NCBI GenBank assembly: GCA_004554395.1
Contig: SFMP01000077.1
Location: 1 to 44,079 of the forward strand
DNA length: 44,079 bases
Origin: Myxococcales bacterium
GTDB lineage: Bacteria > Myxococcota_A > Bradymonadia > UBA4248
Reading direction: 5' to 3'
In this document: one piece after another, positions 24,588 through 32,954 of the stretch
How the letters are laid out: each line of letters opens with the position of its first letter
Numbering within the stretch: the stretch's first letter is position 1
Notes under the pieces: generated by a model
The model's input: only the letters and a program-made list of their open reading frames with translations
Database searches by the model: none
What the model was told of the DNA's origin: nothing
Position numbers and translations under genes: made by a program

Positions 24588-26345
24588 TTAGATTTCAGTC
24601 TTTTTGCGTCGGGCTACGCCGATGGCGATTCCAAGCCCCAAGATAAACGCCAATGGCATTGGGGAGTGTTGCGATTTGAGCGGCGTGGCAGCGCAGTTGC
24701 TCGCCACTTTGCATGCCGACGCATTGGCGCACTGTGGATCATCGCAATCGACGAGTCCGTCGCCATTGTTATCGGTGCCGTCGTTGCATATTTCCTTCAT
24801 GCAAATGGGCTTTGTCGCACATTGATTGTCTTGGCAGTCGATGAGCCCATTGCCATTGTTATCGACGCCGTCGTCGCATATTTCAATGGCACAATATTCC
24901 GACTTAAAACATTGTGGATCTTTGCAATCGATGAGTCCATTGCCGTTGTTATCGATGCCATCGTTGCAAATCTCGGGTTGGCATCGTTGGAGTTGACTGC
25001 AAAGTGGATCTTGGCAGTCGATGAGTCCATCGCCATTGTCATCGATTCCATTAAAACAATCTTCGGGTTGGCAATAGATCGATGCTTCGCACTGTGGATC
25101 TTTGCAATCGACGAGTTCGTTTCCGTTGTTATCGATGCCATCGTTGCAAATCTCGGGTTGGCAATAGAACGAATCTTTACATTGTGGATCTTTGCAATCG
25201 ACGAGTCCGTTTGCGTTGTTATCGATGGCGTCGTTGCAAATCTCGGGTTGGCAATAGATCGATGCTTCGCACTGTGGATCTTTGCAATCGACGAGTTCAT
25301 TACCGTTGTTATCGATGCCATCGTTGCAAATTTCGGGTTGGCAGAAGAGATCTTGTTGACATTGCGGATCTTTGCAATCGATGAGTCCATCGTCGTTATT
25401 ATCGACGCCGTCGTCGCAAATCTCGTCGCGAATCGCCGTCCCCGTATTGGGCAAGATAAACGAACGGTAGTAATCGGTGACGTTTGTCATGGCTCCCCAG
25501 CCCTGGCAACCTTCTTCGCCCCAGCTCGTAATGCCGGCGACATAAGTCGTTCCATCGCGTTTTACAAAGAACGGCCCGCCCGAATCGCCACTACACGTAT
25601 TGACGCTTTTGGTCCTCATGTGTGAGTAGATGAACCCTTGGGGTAAATCTGCACTTCTACAGTGCGAACTTTGCGTGCCCGATAGAGGGCAGACGGCAAT
25701 GATGTCGTCGTCGGCTTTGTACTTGACACCTGAGGAATAATCGTTGTTGGGGTTGGTGAGTCCAAATCCGACGTGAGTGCCTTGAATTTTGTTTTGTTCG
25801 GCTTCTTTAGCCGTGAGTTGTAGAGAATCGGGGAGCGGCGCAACGGGAACAGCTACCGAGCTCGGAACGTGTTGCTTTAGCCGCAAGAGGGCAACGTCGT
25901 TTCTGATATCGCTCGGGTAACAGACGAAGTTCGGATGTGCGATAAATTCTGCAATTTCATATACCTTCTCGAGCGATTCGACCGAGTTCCCTATGCCAAC
26001 GCGCATATAGGGACGCTCGGATGAAACGTTGTTCGATTCTCCCGTTCGGTGATCGATGCAGTCCGATATACAGTGACTTGCGGTTAAAACATAATTGGGG
26101 GCAATGAGCGTGCCCGTACACGAGGCGCTGCGCCTCGACCCATATTGGAGAAAAATCGAAACGGTCGAATTGTAATCTTTGCCCGATACGCGTTCACCGT
26201 TGATAATCGATTGCTTCGTCGTCATGAGCGATTCGACACCCGACACGTCGGCATCGTGCCCGTTGTTCTGGGCCTCGTTGCTACAAGCCGAAATCGACAG
26301 TGATAAAAGTGCGATAGTTCCCAATCCTAATATTTGGCGTCTCAT
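24588..26345 (-). CDS. Trypsin-like serine protease with eight Asp-rich repeats and C-terminal sorting-like anchor
   Basis: 585 residues. Signal peptide with a lipobox SISAC (Cys21). Chymotrypsin-fold domain (~50-300): His in LTASHC, Asp in NDVALLRL, Ser in CSGDSGGPFF, so the triad is complete. Then eight 30-residue repeats of the type EICNDGIDNNGNGLIDCKDP (90-bp DNA period, about 24,700-25,415) with two or three Cys each and a calcium-loop-like D-x-D pattern. The C-terminus is short linker, hydrophobic PLAFILGLGIAIGVA and RRKK, like MYXO-CTERM-type sorting tags. An N-terminal lipid and a C-terminal anchor in one protein is unusual. Possible role: surface or secreted protease. Confidence 0.88.
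   Translation of the reverse strand: MRRQILGLGTIALLSLSISACSNEAQNNGHDADVSGVESLMTTKQSIINGERVSGKDYNSTVSIFLQYGSRRSASCTGTLIAPNYVLTASHCISDCIDHRTGESNNVSSERPYMRVGIGNSVESLEKVYEIAEFIAHPNFVCYPSDIRNDVALLRLKQHVPSSVAVPVAPLPDSLQLTAKEAEQNKIQGTHVGFGLTNPNNDYSSGVKYKADDDIIAVCPLSGTQSSHCRSADLPQGFIYSHMRTKSVNTCSGDSGGPFFVKRDGTTYVAGITSWGEEGCQGWGAMTNVTDYYRSFILPNTGTAIRDEICDDGVDNNDDGLIDCKDPQCQQDLFCQPEICNDGIDNNGNELVDCKDPQCEASIYCQPEICNDAIDNNANGLVDCKDPQCKDSFYCQPEICNDGIDNNGNELVDCKDPQCEASIYCQPEDCFNGIDDNGDGLIDCQDPLCSQLQRCQPEICNDGIDNNGNGLIDCKDPQCFKSEYCAIEICDDGVDNNGNGLIDCQDNQCATKPICMKEICNDGTDNNGDGLVDCDDPQCANASACKVASNCAATPLKSQHSPMPLAFILGLGIAIGVARRKKTEI
24700..25415 (-). repeat. Eight 90-bp tandem repeats inside the protease gene
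   Basis: Eight in-frame 90-bp units, with TTTGCAATCGA and GTTATCGA recurring every 90 bp; two units (coding for EASIYCQP endings) are nearly identical, which points to recent duplication or conversion. Confidence 0.88.
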
Positions 26346-26639
26346 AGATAATCTCGTTCGATAATCGTGATACTTCGCACAAACGGTTCATCGCATAAGA
26401 TAAATCGCATTGCGCACATCCCCCCTACATACACGCACATAGACCGTGCGCGTATTGGGGAGATCATTGGAGCACAAAAAACGGGCGACGTAAAGTAGGA
26501 CGCAAACAAAAAATACATCAAAACGTCGGGAGCGAAAATTTTATGCGCAATAAATTGGATTATTTGGTTTTTGTTCAGAAATGGTCGATTAATCTGAAAA
26601 TTATTCCAACCCCACGGGGCGAATTGCTCATTCGATTTT
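26346..26639. other. Intergenic, nothing recognised
   Basis: 294 bp upstream of the protease gene and downstream of the exonuclease gene, AT-rich towards 26,500-26,640. It must hold the protease promoter; no consensus boxes, RNA gene or known repeat seen. Confidence 0.5.
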
Positions 26640-29600
26640 CTAGAACATCGACGCGTTAGATCGCGTAAGGCGCGGATAGAGTCGCACGAGGATTTCGGCA
26701 TCGAGTGCGGCGTATTCGAGTTGCATGCGCGACAAGGGGCGAGCCGACCAATTCGACGTTTGGCATTCTTTGCATAAGCCGCGCCCAAATACCCGTTCGC
26801 ATAGCGACGTCAATTTGTGACCGCCGACGGCCTTCGATCCAAATATCGAACGACTCAACGACATCGTGTCGGTTATCGGCGCGATTTGAATGCCGTGTTG
26901 GGCGAGTACGCGTTTTTCGAACGAAGCATTGTGGATGACTTTGACGATGCCAGGGTGCGACATGACATGTGAAAGCCCTGTAATATCGAGGCAAAGCGGA
27001 TCGATGAGGAATGTTTCGGATCGGCAACCGATTTGGATGAGTCGCAAGCTCTGATCGTAGAGCGTCGTTTCGACGTCGAGTCCGATATAGGGTTGCGTTA
27101 GGATAATGCCCATGGCGCGATTAAAATCGCGCGTATTATCGATATAATACCAAGGCAATTCCGTATGCAAATAGTCGTCGCTCGGGTGCCAAGGGCATGT
27201 CTCCGATCGCAACGCAATGTGTGAAAAGTCGCCATTTATCGCCGTTGTTCGGTCGATACCCGTATCCTTCGCGTTATCGATATCTTTCGTATTCATCGTT
27301 ACCTCTTCTATGCATTTGTGCAAATCATCGTCTTTTGTTGTCGAATTATCTGTATTCATCGCCCGATTGTCTACGCATTTGCGCAACTCTATGGCGCATG
27401 TGAGTTTTGTATCATCTACATTTTGCAATAAATCGTCGATGGCTTTTTGGCAAGGCGAAGGCATAGATGTTTGCATTGCCTGTGTATTTTTGCGTTCTCT
27501 GATGGCTATGTCGATTTCATGCCATGCCGTATCGATATGGGCAATATCGCGGTTTGCATCGATATCGTCGCATAGATCGGTGATATCGTCGCATCGAACC
27601 GATCCATCGGATTCGTCGACGATAAATGTGCATATATCGCGTTTGAGCAAGCCATTCTGCATCGATTCGTATGCATCTTGTGCTTTTTGAGAAATCCAAG
27701 TTTGGGGCAAGATTTGCGCTTCCCAGCCCATGGGATGATATTTATCGAATTTCGTTCGGAGAGCTCGTTTGACGATATCGGGTAGATCGTCATGGGAAAC
27801 GCGAGCGATACTGCGCATGAGAAGGCACACGAGCTTTGCCATATCGATGGCATTGGGCATTTGCAATGTATTCCAACGCAAATGGATGGCCAAATTGCCA
27901 TAGCCGATTTCGACGCCGTATTCCGACAACAAACAATCGAGTATGATGGCACATAATGCGTGATGGCGTGCGCCCGAAAATGCCCATATATCGATGCAAT
28001 CGCGGCGGGCAATGGCGAGTATTTGGCTGGCTGGCGTATGCCGAAAATAGGGCGCAAAGCGAGCGGTGATTTCTCGATACTTTTGCAATCCTGCATCGCA
28101 TAAATCGATAGAATCGTGCTGCAAAGATGGATGGCGAATGATCGATTCGATGCATTGTGCTTCGCGATGTGTCAATTCGATGGGGAGTGCGTCGATCCAA
28201 AGGGGAAATTCAAACGACTGCGCCGGCTGGACGAGCCATGTATTGGGCCGCGGATGGATATACTTGCGATAGGCACTTTGTTGTGTGCGAAATAGCGCCG
28301 ATGCCTCGAGATCGAAAAAAGAGCCAGCCACGCGCGTGATGCTTTCGCGATTTGGCGTCGTGATTTCGGCTTCGTGCCTGTATTGACACAATGGTGCAAT
28401 CGCATGGAGATCGGCAACACCAGCAAAACATTTCTTCGATTCGGGGCGGAGGGTTATCGTCGCCATGCGATCGTCAAATGTGCGTTCGATCGCGATGAGT
28501 TTTCGATCGCGCCAGTCGTTCAGGATCGATTGGAGTATGGAATGTGCTCGCGATTTGGCATCTTCGCCTCGTGTATAGTGCCCATTTGCAACTCGAGTTG
28601 TGGATAAATTCCCCAATTCTGTGGAAAACTTTGCATCGCTTGTGGATAAATCTGTGGAATGATTCCACAGATTTGTGGATAAGTCTGTGGATTGTGTGGA
28701 TAAATGATCTAATTCTGTGGATAACTTTGTGATATTTGCAACGATCTCATGCAATGCAAACAAGTCGATTTGATGATATTCCGATAACGTATTGAAAACA
28801 GTCCAAGCGATAAAAGGCACTTCGTCGATGGAATTGTCGTCGTTTTGGCGATTATCGTCGCTAGGAATCATGGCGCATAGCAGAGAAAACTCCGATTGGC
28901 AAAGCGTATAAACTTGGGTTTTAGAATGACCGGTTTTCGCCGATTGTGTCGTTTCTGTTTTTGTCGCCTTTGTCTTTTCGGGGCGTTCTATATCCATATA
29001 GATAGGCAAGGCGTGTATGGATGTGCCAAATGCATCGATGCCAATGACATGTGTTATCGGTTTGGGGAATGTCGAAAAATCCGAATCGGGCGACATGGCG
29101 AGGTATGATTTTGCCTTTTTATCGAAGTGTGGGTGGCTATCGATGGCGTCGAGTTGAACGGCTGGGCGATGGTGGACGCTAGCAGCATGTGCCAATAGGC
29201 GTAGCGTTTCGCAGTCGTTTGCATAAATATATGGCGTCGATCGCCGCAACCAATGCCAAAATTCATCGCTCGGGTAGGGAGCGCGTGTGGCGGCAATATC
29301 TTTTGCGCGACCGATATAATCGATTGCAATATGTGTAGGTGTAGGTGTTTGTATGTTATATTGGAGGACGTGCAAATCGTCATATAAACGGTGCAAGGCT
29401 CGATTCGAAGCGTTATCGAGAGATTCTATCGTTCCATATCCCCATGCGAAGACGACGCGATCGAAAGCGCGCCGATTCAAAGCATAAAACAGCATATTGG
29501 CGCTATAATCTTGGAATACGATTGGCGTGATCCATGCGATACACAGTGTATTTTGGGCGTTTTGACGCGTCGTTTGCAATCTGTCGAGTTCGGCATAAGT

Positions 29601-29864
29601 CGAAATTGCAGGCGGTGCGATATCGGTGCAATCGCCGTCGCTGAGTATGTCGTCGATGTGCTTGGCTAGGGCATGGCGAGCGATTTCGGTGGGAACGGCA
29701 AAAGTCAGCGTATAGGGGCTATATTGCAAACCGACGACGAGCGGGCTTAGCATTGCCTTTAAGTCATAGAGCTCGCTGCAGACGGCGATATGGCGATGTT
29801 GCGCCAAGCATTCGATGATTGTCGAAGCGATTTCTATATGGCGTTTGCTGTTCAAATCCGACAC
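26640..29864 (-). CDS. Long protein ending in an RNase D-like 3'-5' exonuclease domain
   Basis: 1,074 residues. The last ~170 residues are a DEDDy exonuclease: IGLDVETT (Asp~929, Glu~931), VIHNASFEKRVLA, and the exo III motif LEYAALDAEILVRLYPRL. The rest is unassigned; the part with DIWAFSGARHHALCAIILDC and GNLAIHLRWNTLQ reminds of the region behind the helicase core in Lhr-type helicases, but no Walker motifs are seen, so this is tentative. The middle has a stretch of LST/STD repeats where the DnaA boxes lie. The start is GTG at 29864, with GGGAGGT 5 nt upstream; the longer frame to 30146 is not needed. Could be an RNA/DNA processing enzyme. Confidence 0.65.
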   Translation of the reverse strand: MSDLNSKRHIEIASTIIECLAQHRHIAVCSELYDLKAMLSPLVVGLQYSPYTLTFAVPTEIARHALAKHIDDILSDGDCTDIAPPAISTYAELDRLQTTRQNAQNTLCIAWITPIVFQDYSANMLFYALNRRAFDRVVFAWGYGTIESLDNASNRALHRLYDDLHVLQYNIQTPTPTHIAIDYIGRAKDIAATRAPYPSDEFWHWLRRSTPYIYANDCETLRLLAHAASVHHRPAVQLDAIDSHPHFDKKAKSYLAMSPDSDFSTFPKPITHVIGIDAFGTSIHALPIYMDIERPEKTKATKTETTQSAKTGHSKTQVYTLCQSEFSLLCAMIPSDDNRQNDDNSIDEVPFIAWTVFNTLSEYHQIDLFALHEIVANITKLSTELDHLSTQSTDLSTNLWNHSTDLSTSDAKFSTELGNLSTTRVANGHYTRGEDAKSRAHSILQSILNDWRDRKLIAIERTFDDRMATITLRPESKKCFAGVADLHAIAPLCQYRHEAEITTPNRESITRVAGSFFDLEASALFRTQQSAYRKYIHPRPNTWLVQPAQSFEFPLWIDALPIELTHREAQCIESIIRHPSLQHDSIDLCDAGLQKYREITARFAPYFRHTPASQILAIARRDCIDIWAFSGARHHALCAIILDCLLSEYGVEIGYGNLAIHLRWNTLQMPNAIDMAKLVCLLMRSIARVSHDDLPDIVKRALRTKFDKYHPMGWEAQILPQTWISQKAQDAYESMQNGLLKRDICTFIVDESDGSVRCDDITDLCDDIDANRDIAHIDTAWHEIDIAIRERKNTQAMQTSMPSPCQKAIDDLLQNVDDTKLTCAIELRKCVDNRAMNTDNSTTKDDDLHKCIEEVTMNTKDIDNAKDTGIDRTTAINGDFSHIALRSETCPWHPSDDYLHTELPWYYIDNTRDFNRAMGIILTQPYIGLDVETTLYDQSLRLIQIGCRSETFLIDPLCLDITGLSHVMSHPGIVKVIHNASFEKRVLAQHGIQIAPITDTMSLSRSIFGSKAVGGHKLTSLCERVFGRGLCKECQTSNWSARPLSRMQLEYAALDAEILVRLYPRLTRSNASMF
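28599..28724 (-). promoter_or_regulatory. Cluster of five perfect DnaA boxes inside the exonuclease gene
   Basis: TTATCCACA (minus strand; TGTGGATAA on plus) occurs perfectly at 28599, 28641, 28674, 28695 and 28716, all in one orientation, spaced 42, 33, 21 and 21 bp, with near-matches at 28620, 28653 and 28686. This is the classic DnaA box consensus. All sites read as Leu-Ser-Thr in the coding frame, with Ser-Thr always TCCACA although this gene elsewhere uses TCG for Ser before Thr. It may be a DnaA-binding/titration locus or origin-like site; no dnaA, dnaN or gyrB is nearby. Confidence 0.7.
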
Positions 29865-30282
29865 GATTACCTCCCTAGCGATGTGTCTCCTACGGATTCT
29901 CGGTCGTTTATGAAACAGTCGACGACTAAAATCAACGATCGAATCGGTGCAGCCGTCCTTTATCGCTCGAAGGGGAGCGATGGCTCGTCGGTTGAGAGAA
30001 AAACCGATTTGCACGATAATCTGGAATAATCTCGCGATGGCGTGCATTATGAATGCATGATGCCGAATGCATTGAATCGATTGATGAAATTGCACATGGC
30101 ATAGATGATGTGCTTGAGCGTGGGATTGGTGTTGGATTGGGAACAAGAAAAAAATGAAAAACGAAAATAAAAATACTTGACATTAATAATCTGAATGATG
30201 ACTATAGCAATTACATGGAAGAGCGATATCGCAAAGTCATAACGATGTCGTTTGAATTAAACTCTCGCTTATTGGAGGTTTT
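29865..30282. other. Intergenic between divergent genes
   Basis: Carries the ribosome binding site of the exonuclease gene on its left edge and the promoter region of the 165-residue protein on its right, with an A-rich stretch at 30,148-30,175. An open frame over part of it is only the upstream extension of the exonuclease frame. No RNA gene seen. Confidence 0.55.
30177..30206 (+). promoter_or_regulatory. Possible sigma-70-type promoter
   Basis: TTGACA at 30177-30182 after an A-rich tract, followed 18-20 bp later by ACTATAG, a poor -10. It is about 80 bp before the start of the small DNA-binding-like protein gene. Confidence 0.35.
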
Positions 30283-30780
30283 ATGATGGATAATTTTGAT
30301 AACGTTGATCAGATGCTTCAACAGCTCTATGAAAATGCCGTTTCGAAGAAATCGGAACTCGAAAGTGAGCTTCGCAAACTCGATGCGACGATCGAAAAAC
30401 TCGGTGTATTGTATGGTGCGAAGACGTATACGAGCGACATGCTCAAATCGGCTGAGCCTGTTCGTCGTGGTCGCAAACCCGAACTCAACAAAGCGCCGCG
30501 CGTCGTCAAAGAAAAGAAAGTCAAAGAAGCATCGAGCAAAGAAGGCAAACGCCGTGTGAAACAAGGCGAAGTTCGTGAATCGTGCATGAATTTCTTGAGA
30601 GCTGCCACGCCCGATTCGCGTTCTGGTAGTGAAATTCTCGATTACCTCGTTCGCGAAGAAGGTTACACGCGTAACAACTCGCTTCGTTCGCGCGTCTATG
30701 CGCTTCTCGTCCAATGGGCCAATGATCCCGCGATTCCCATCCGTCGCACGGGCCGTGGCGTCTATACGATCGATGAATAA
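30283..30780 (+). CDS. Small basic protein: coiled coil, AT-hook-like linker, winged-helix-like C-terminus
   Basis: 165 residues. Residues 1-45 are an amphipathic helix (LQQLYENAVSKKSELESELR), then RRGRKPE, similar to an AT-hook core, and a lysine-rich linker (to about 95); the C-terminal 70 residues (SGSEILDYLVREEGYTRNNS, VYALLVQWANDPAIPIRRTG, ending RGVYTID) look like a winged helix with its wing. Probably a DNA-binding, nucleoid-associated or regulatory protein; no named family recognised. TTGGAGG lies 4-5 nt before ATGATG. Followed after 62 bp by the phosphorylase gene. Confidence 0.65.
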   Translation: MMDNFDNVDQMLQQLYENAVSKKSELESELRKLDATIEKLGVLYGAKTYTSDMLKSAEPVRRGRKPELNKAPRVVKEKKVKEASSKEGKRRVKQGEVRESCMNFLRAATPDSRSGSEILDYLVREEGYTRNNSLRSRVYALLVQWANDPAIPIRRTGRGVYTIDE

Positions 30781-30842
30781 TCTTTCGAAATCTATCCTCA
30801 ATATATCTATTTGGTAAAACTCGTCGCGACAGGAGAAATGAC

Positions 30843-31670
30843 GTGGGACAAATTTATGATAATGCCATGGTAATCGCGCAACGCATTCGCGAAAAATGTG
30901 ACCGCAAAGTCGATCTTTGCGTCGTACTGGGGTCGGGGCTCGGCGCCTTCGTCGATGCACTCGATAACCAAGTCGTCATACCGTATTCGCAAATCGAAGG
31001 TTTCCCGTGCTCGAGTGTCCATGGACACGCTGGGAATTTGGTCTTCGGTCAATTAGACGGTAAAGACCTCGTCGTCATGCAAGGGCGCGTGCATTATTAT
31101 GAATGCGGCGATCTCAAACGCGTGACGCTTCCGATTCGCATCTTGCATTGCCTCGGTTGCACGCGCATGATCGTGACAAATGCCGCAGGCGCAGCCAATG
31201 TCAATTTCAATGCTGGCGAACTCATGCTCATCACCGATCACATCAATATGTTGATGGCTGGTAGCCCTCTCGTCGGTTTGAACGAAGATGAATTCGGCGT
31301 CCGCTTCCCCGATATGAGCGAACCTTATAATCACGAAATGAGCGATATTTTGCGCAAAACGGCGCAAAAACTAGGCATTTTGCTTCGCGAAGGCGTCTAT
31401 TGCGCTAGCCACGGCCCCGAATATGAAACACCCGCCGAAGTGCGCATGTTCCAAAAACTCGGTGCCGATGCCGTCGGTATGTCGACCGTTCCCGAAGTCG
31501 TCGTCGCCAATCACATGTTGATGAAAGTCGCCGGCGTCTCTTGCCTCACCAACAAAGCTTCGGGGCTCTCCGAAACTAAACTCACGCACGACGAAGTCAT
31601 GGAATGCGGACGAAAAGTCGCCAAAGATTTCGTCAATCTATTGCGCGAAGGCGTTCGCCAAATGCTTTAA
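30843..31670 (+). CDS. punA: Purine nucleoside phosphorylase (trimeric class)
   Basis: Cleaves (deoxy)inosine and guanosine with phosphate in purine salvage. 275 residues with LGSGLGAFVDAL, VHGHAGNLVFG, MQGRVHYYECGD, TNAAGAAN, HGPEYETPAEVRMFQKLGAD, VGMSTVPEV and the base-binding TNKASG, all of the class I trimeric family. The start is GTG at 30843, with AGGAG about 8 nt before it; the ATG at 30838 is in another frame. Downstream lies repeat locus C. Confidence 0.94.
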   Translation: MGQIYDNAMVIAQRIREKCDRKVDLCVVLGSGLGAFVDALDNQVVIPYSQIEGFPCSSVHGHAGNLVFGQLDGKDLVVMQGRVHYYECGDLKRVTLPIRILHCLGCTRMIVTNAAGAANVNFNAGELMLITDHINMLMAGSPLVGLNEDEFGVRFPDMSEPYNHEMSDILRKTAQKLGILLREGVYCASHGPEYETPAEVRMFQKLGADAVGMSTVPEVVVANHMLMKVAGVSCLTNKASGLSETKLTHDEVMECGRKVAKDFVNLLREGVRQML

Positions 31671-31815
31671 TGCTCGATAGATAGCATAAAAAAGCTATAG
31701 GCGCTATCGTACTTGAGATTTCCACTTTGTAATGCATTTGTATATGTACGATACAGTGCAGTGAAATCGGTACTTTAGCGCCTTCTTTTATATTGCCCGT
31801 CGGTCGATAGAGAAA

Positions 31816-31911
31816 GCGTGCGTATGCGCGCAAGGGCGGCACGCCCGAGCACATAGCACGCTAGCACGGCGTATGCGCGCAAGGGCGGTACGCCCGAGCA
31901 CATAGCCGTGC
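31816..31911 (-). repeat. Type-1 hairpin doublet (locus C)
   Basis: Read on the minus strand: 31911-31864 has outer stem GCACGGC:GCCGTGC (7 of 7) and inner GGGCGTACCGCCC; 31861-31816 has outer stem GCGTGC:GCACGC (6 of 6) and inner GGGCGTGCCGCCC. Boxes TATGTGCTC and TTGCGCGCATAC are unchanged. Spacer is only TA. Confidence 0.92.
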
Positions 31912-31913
31912 CA

Positions 31914-31966
31914 AGTTGCGCGTATTGGCTCTGCCAATAGCGCAACTGCCTGGCCGAAGGCCAGGC
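31914..31966. repeat. Two perfect hairpins, one with a single extrahelical G (locus C)
   Basis: 31914-31947: AGTTGCGC, one unpaired G, TATTGGC, loop TCT, GCCAATA, GCGCAACT; every other base pairs. 31948-31966: GCCTGGCC, GAA, GGCCAGGC, perfect. Confidence 0.9.
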
Positions 31967-31971
31967 CAAAA

Positions 31972-32042
31972 CGCCGTAGTTTCCGACGTAGTCGAAACTA
32001 GGCGTTCAAGAGCCGTAGTTTCCGACGTAGTCGAAACTAGGC
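31972..32042. repeat. Two copies of a bulged hairpin (locus C)
   Basis: Copies at 31972-32004 and 32012-32042: CGCC or GCC, extrahelical G, TAGTTTC, C, GAC GTA GTC, GAAACTA, GGC(G). Same plan as the hairpin before it although the sequence differs. An unrelated spacer of 7 bp separates them. Confidence 0.9.
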
Positions 32043-32294
32043 GATTCAACATACAAAATGCAGAGTCGGTATGGCGATCGAATTGTATGCGCAATGCATA
32101 GATAAAATGTATAAGTCTATATGTATGTATAAGTGTATAAAGATATATGAGTGTTCGTGTTAATGCGATTTTGAAAGCGACAAATTGGCGCAGAATGCCG
32201 AAAAATGTAGCATTGAAAGGGGTTGCATTGTAGAGACGAATGGTTTGAGTCGATTGCAATGGAGCGGTCGGCGGTGGCGTGCGGATGGGCGAAG

Positions 32295-32954
32295 ATGCAT
32301 CGATTCAGTTGGATGATATTATTGGGACTCGTGGGCTGTGCAAGTCAGGCGCCCCAGATTCACCCGGAAGTGGCGCGTTTGGAGCGGTTTGTGGGCGATT
32401 TCCGCGCGGCTGTCGAGGCGGGCGATGCGGCGGCGTTATATGATATGATGGCGGCGGATGTGCGCGATGCCTATACAATCGATGAATTTCGCGACGATTT
32501 TCAACGACATCGGTCGTTATATATCGAGTATGGTGCGCGGTTGAGCGCGGCGTTAGAGGCGGGGGCGTATGACGTGCGCGCGCAGTATGCGGGGAATCCG
32601 TGTGGGCGCGGCGAACTCGTCGTGAGCGATATGCAATGGAAATGGGTGCAATTGCCCGATGTGCATACTTTCGACGATGTGGATGAACAAAAAAGACAAC
32701 TCGCTTTGTTGATTCAAACGCAACGATTTAATTTGGCGCTTAGTGCGTATGCCGAGGCGCACCCCGAGTGGTCGGCGAGCGATCAGCGGAAACTAAGGCG
32801 GGCACTGGGTTTCGAGGCTTTGTCGCCCGATGATATAACATTTCGCGGCAACCATGCGTTGATTCAAATCGCCGATGTTGCCCAAATCGACATGGTTTGT
32901 ACACCCCAAGGTTGGAGAGTCGATAAATGCATTTCATATCGCTCGACGAAATAG
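32295..32954 (+). CDS. Putative lipoprotein of unknown function
   Basis: 219 residues from MHRFSWMILLGLVGCAS, whose lipobox places the mature Cys at 15. The body is helical with many Ala/Asp (FVGDFRAAVEAGDAAALYDM), similar in pattern to NTF2/SnoaL-like lipoproteins, ending in a strand-rich tail; no family assigned. Earlier ATG codons at 32223 and 32259 extend the frame but have no better ribosome binding site. The 3' end overlaps the next gene by 28 bp, so the two are likely translated together. Confidence 0.6.
   Translation: MHRFSWMILLGLVGCASQAPQIHPEVARLERFVGDFRAAVEAGDAAALYDMMAADVRDAYTIDEFRDDFQRHRSLYIEYGARLSAALEAGAYDVRAQYAGNPCGRGELVVSDMQWKWVQLPDVHTFDDVDEQKRQLALLIQTQRFNLALSAYAEAHPEWSASDQRKLRRALGFEALSPDDITFRGNHALIQIADVAQIDMVCTPQGWRVDKCISYRSTK

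Larger units (their letters stand above)
31671..32294. other. Intergenic with repeat locus C
   Basis: No gene supported. After punA, GATAGC at 31,676 pairs with GCTATC at 31,704 as a weak hairpin. 31,816-32,042 is packed with structured repeats (listed separately). 32,045-32,220 is AT-rich with several TATA-like runs and probably carries the promoter of the following lipoprotein gene. Confidence 0.55.

Noticed and set aside
28599..28724. Calling the DnaA-box cluster the chromosomal origin
   Set aside because: No dnaA, dnaN, gyrB, rpmH or clear AT-rich unwinding stretch nearby; skew cannot be computed here.
29865..30146. N-terminal extension of the exonuclease protein to 30146
   Set aside because: The GTG at 29864 has an excellent ribosome binding site, and the extension looks like random translation (His/Arg/Ile-rich).
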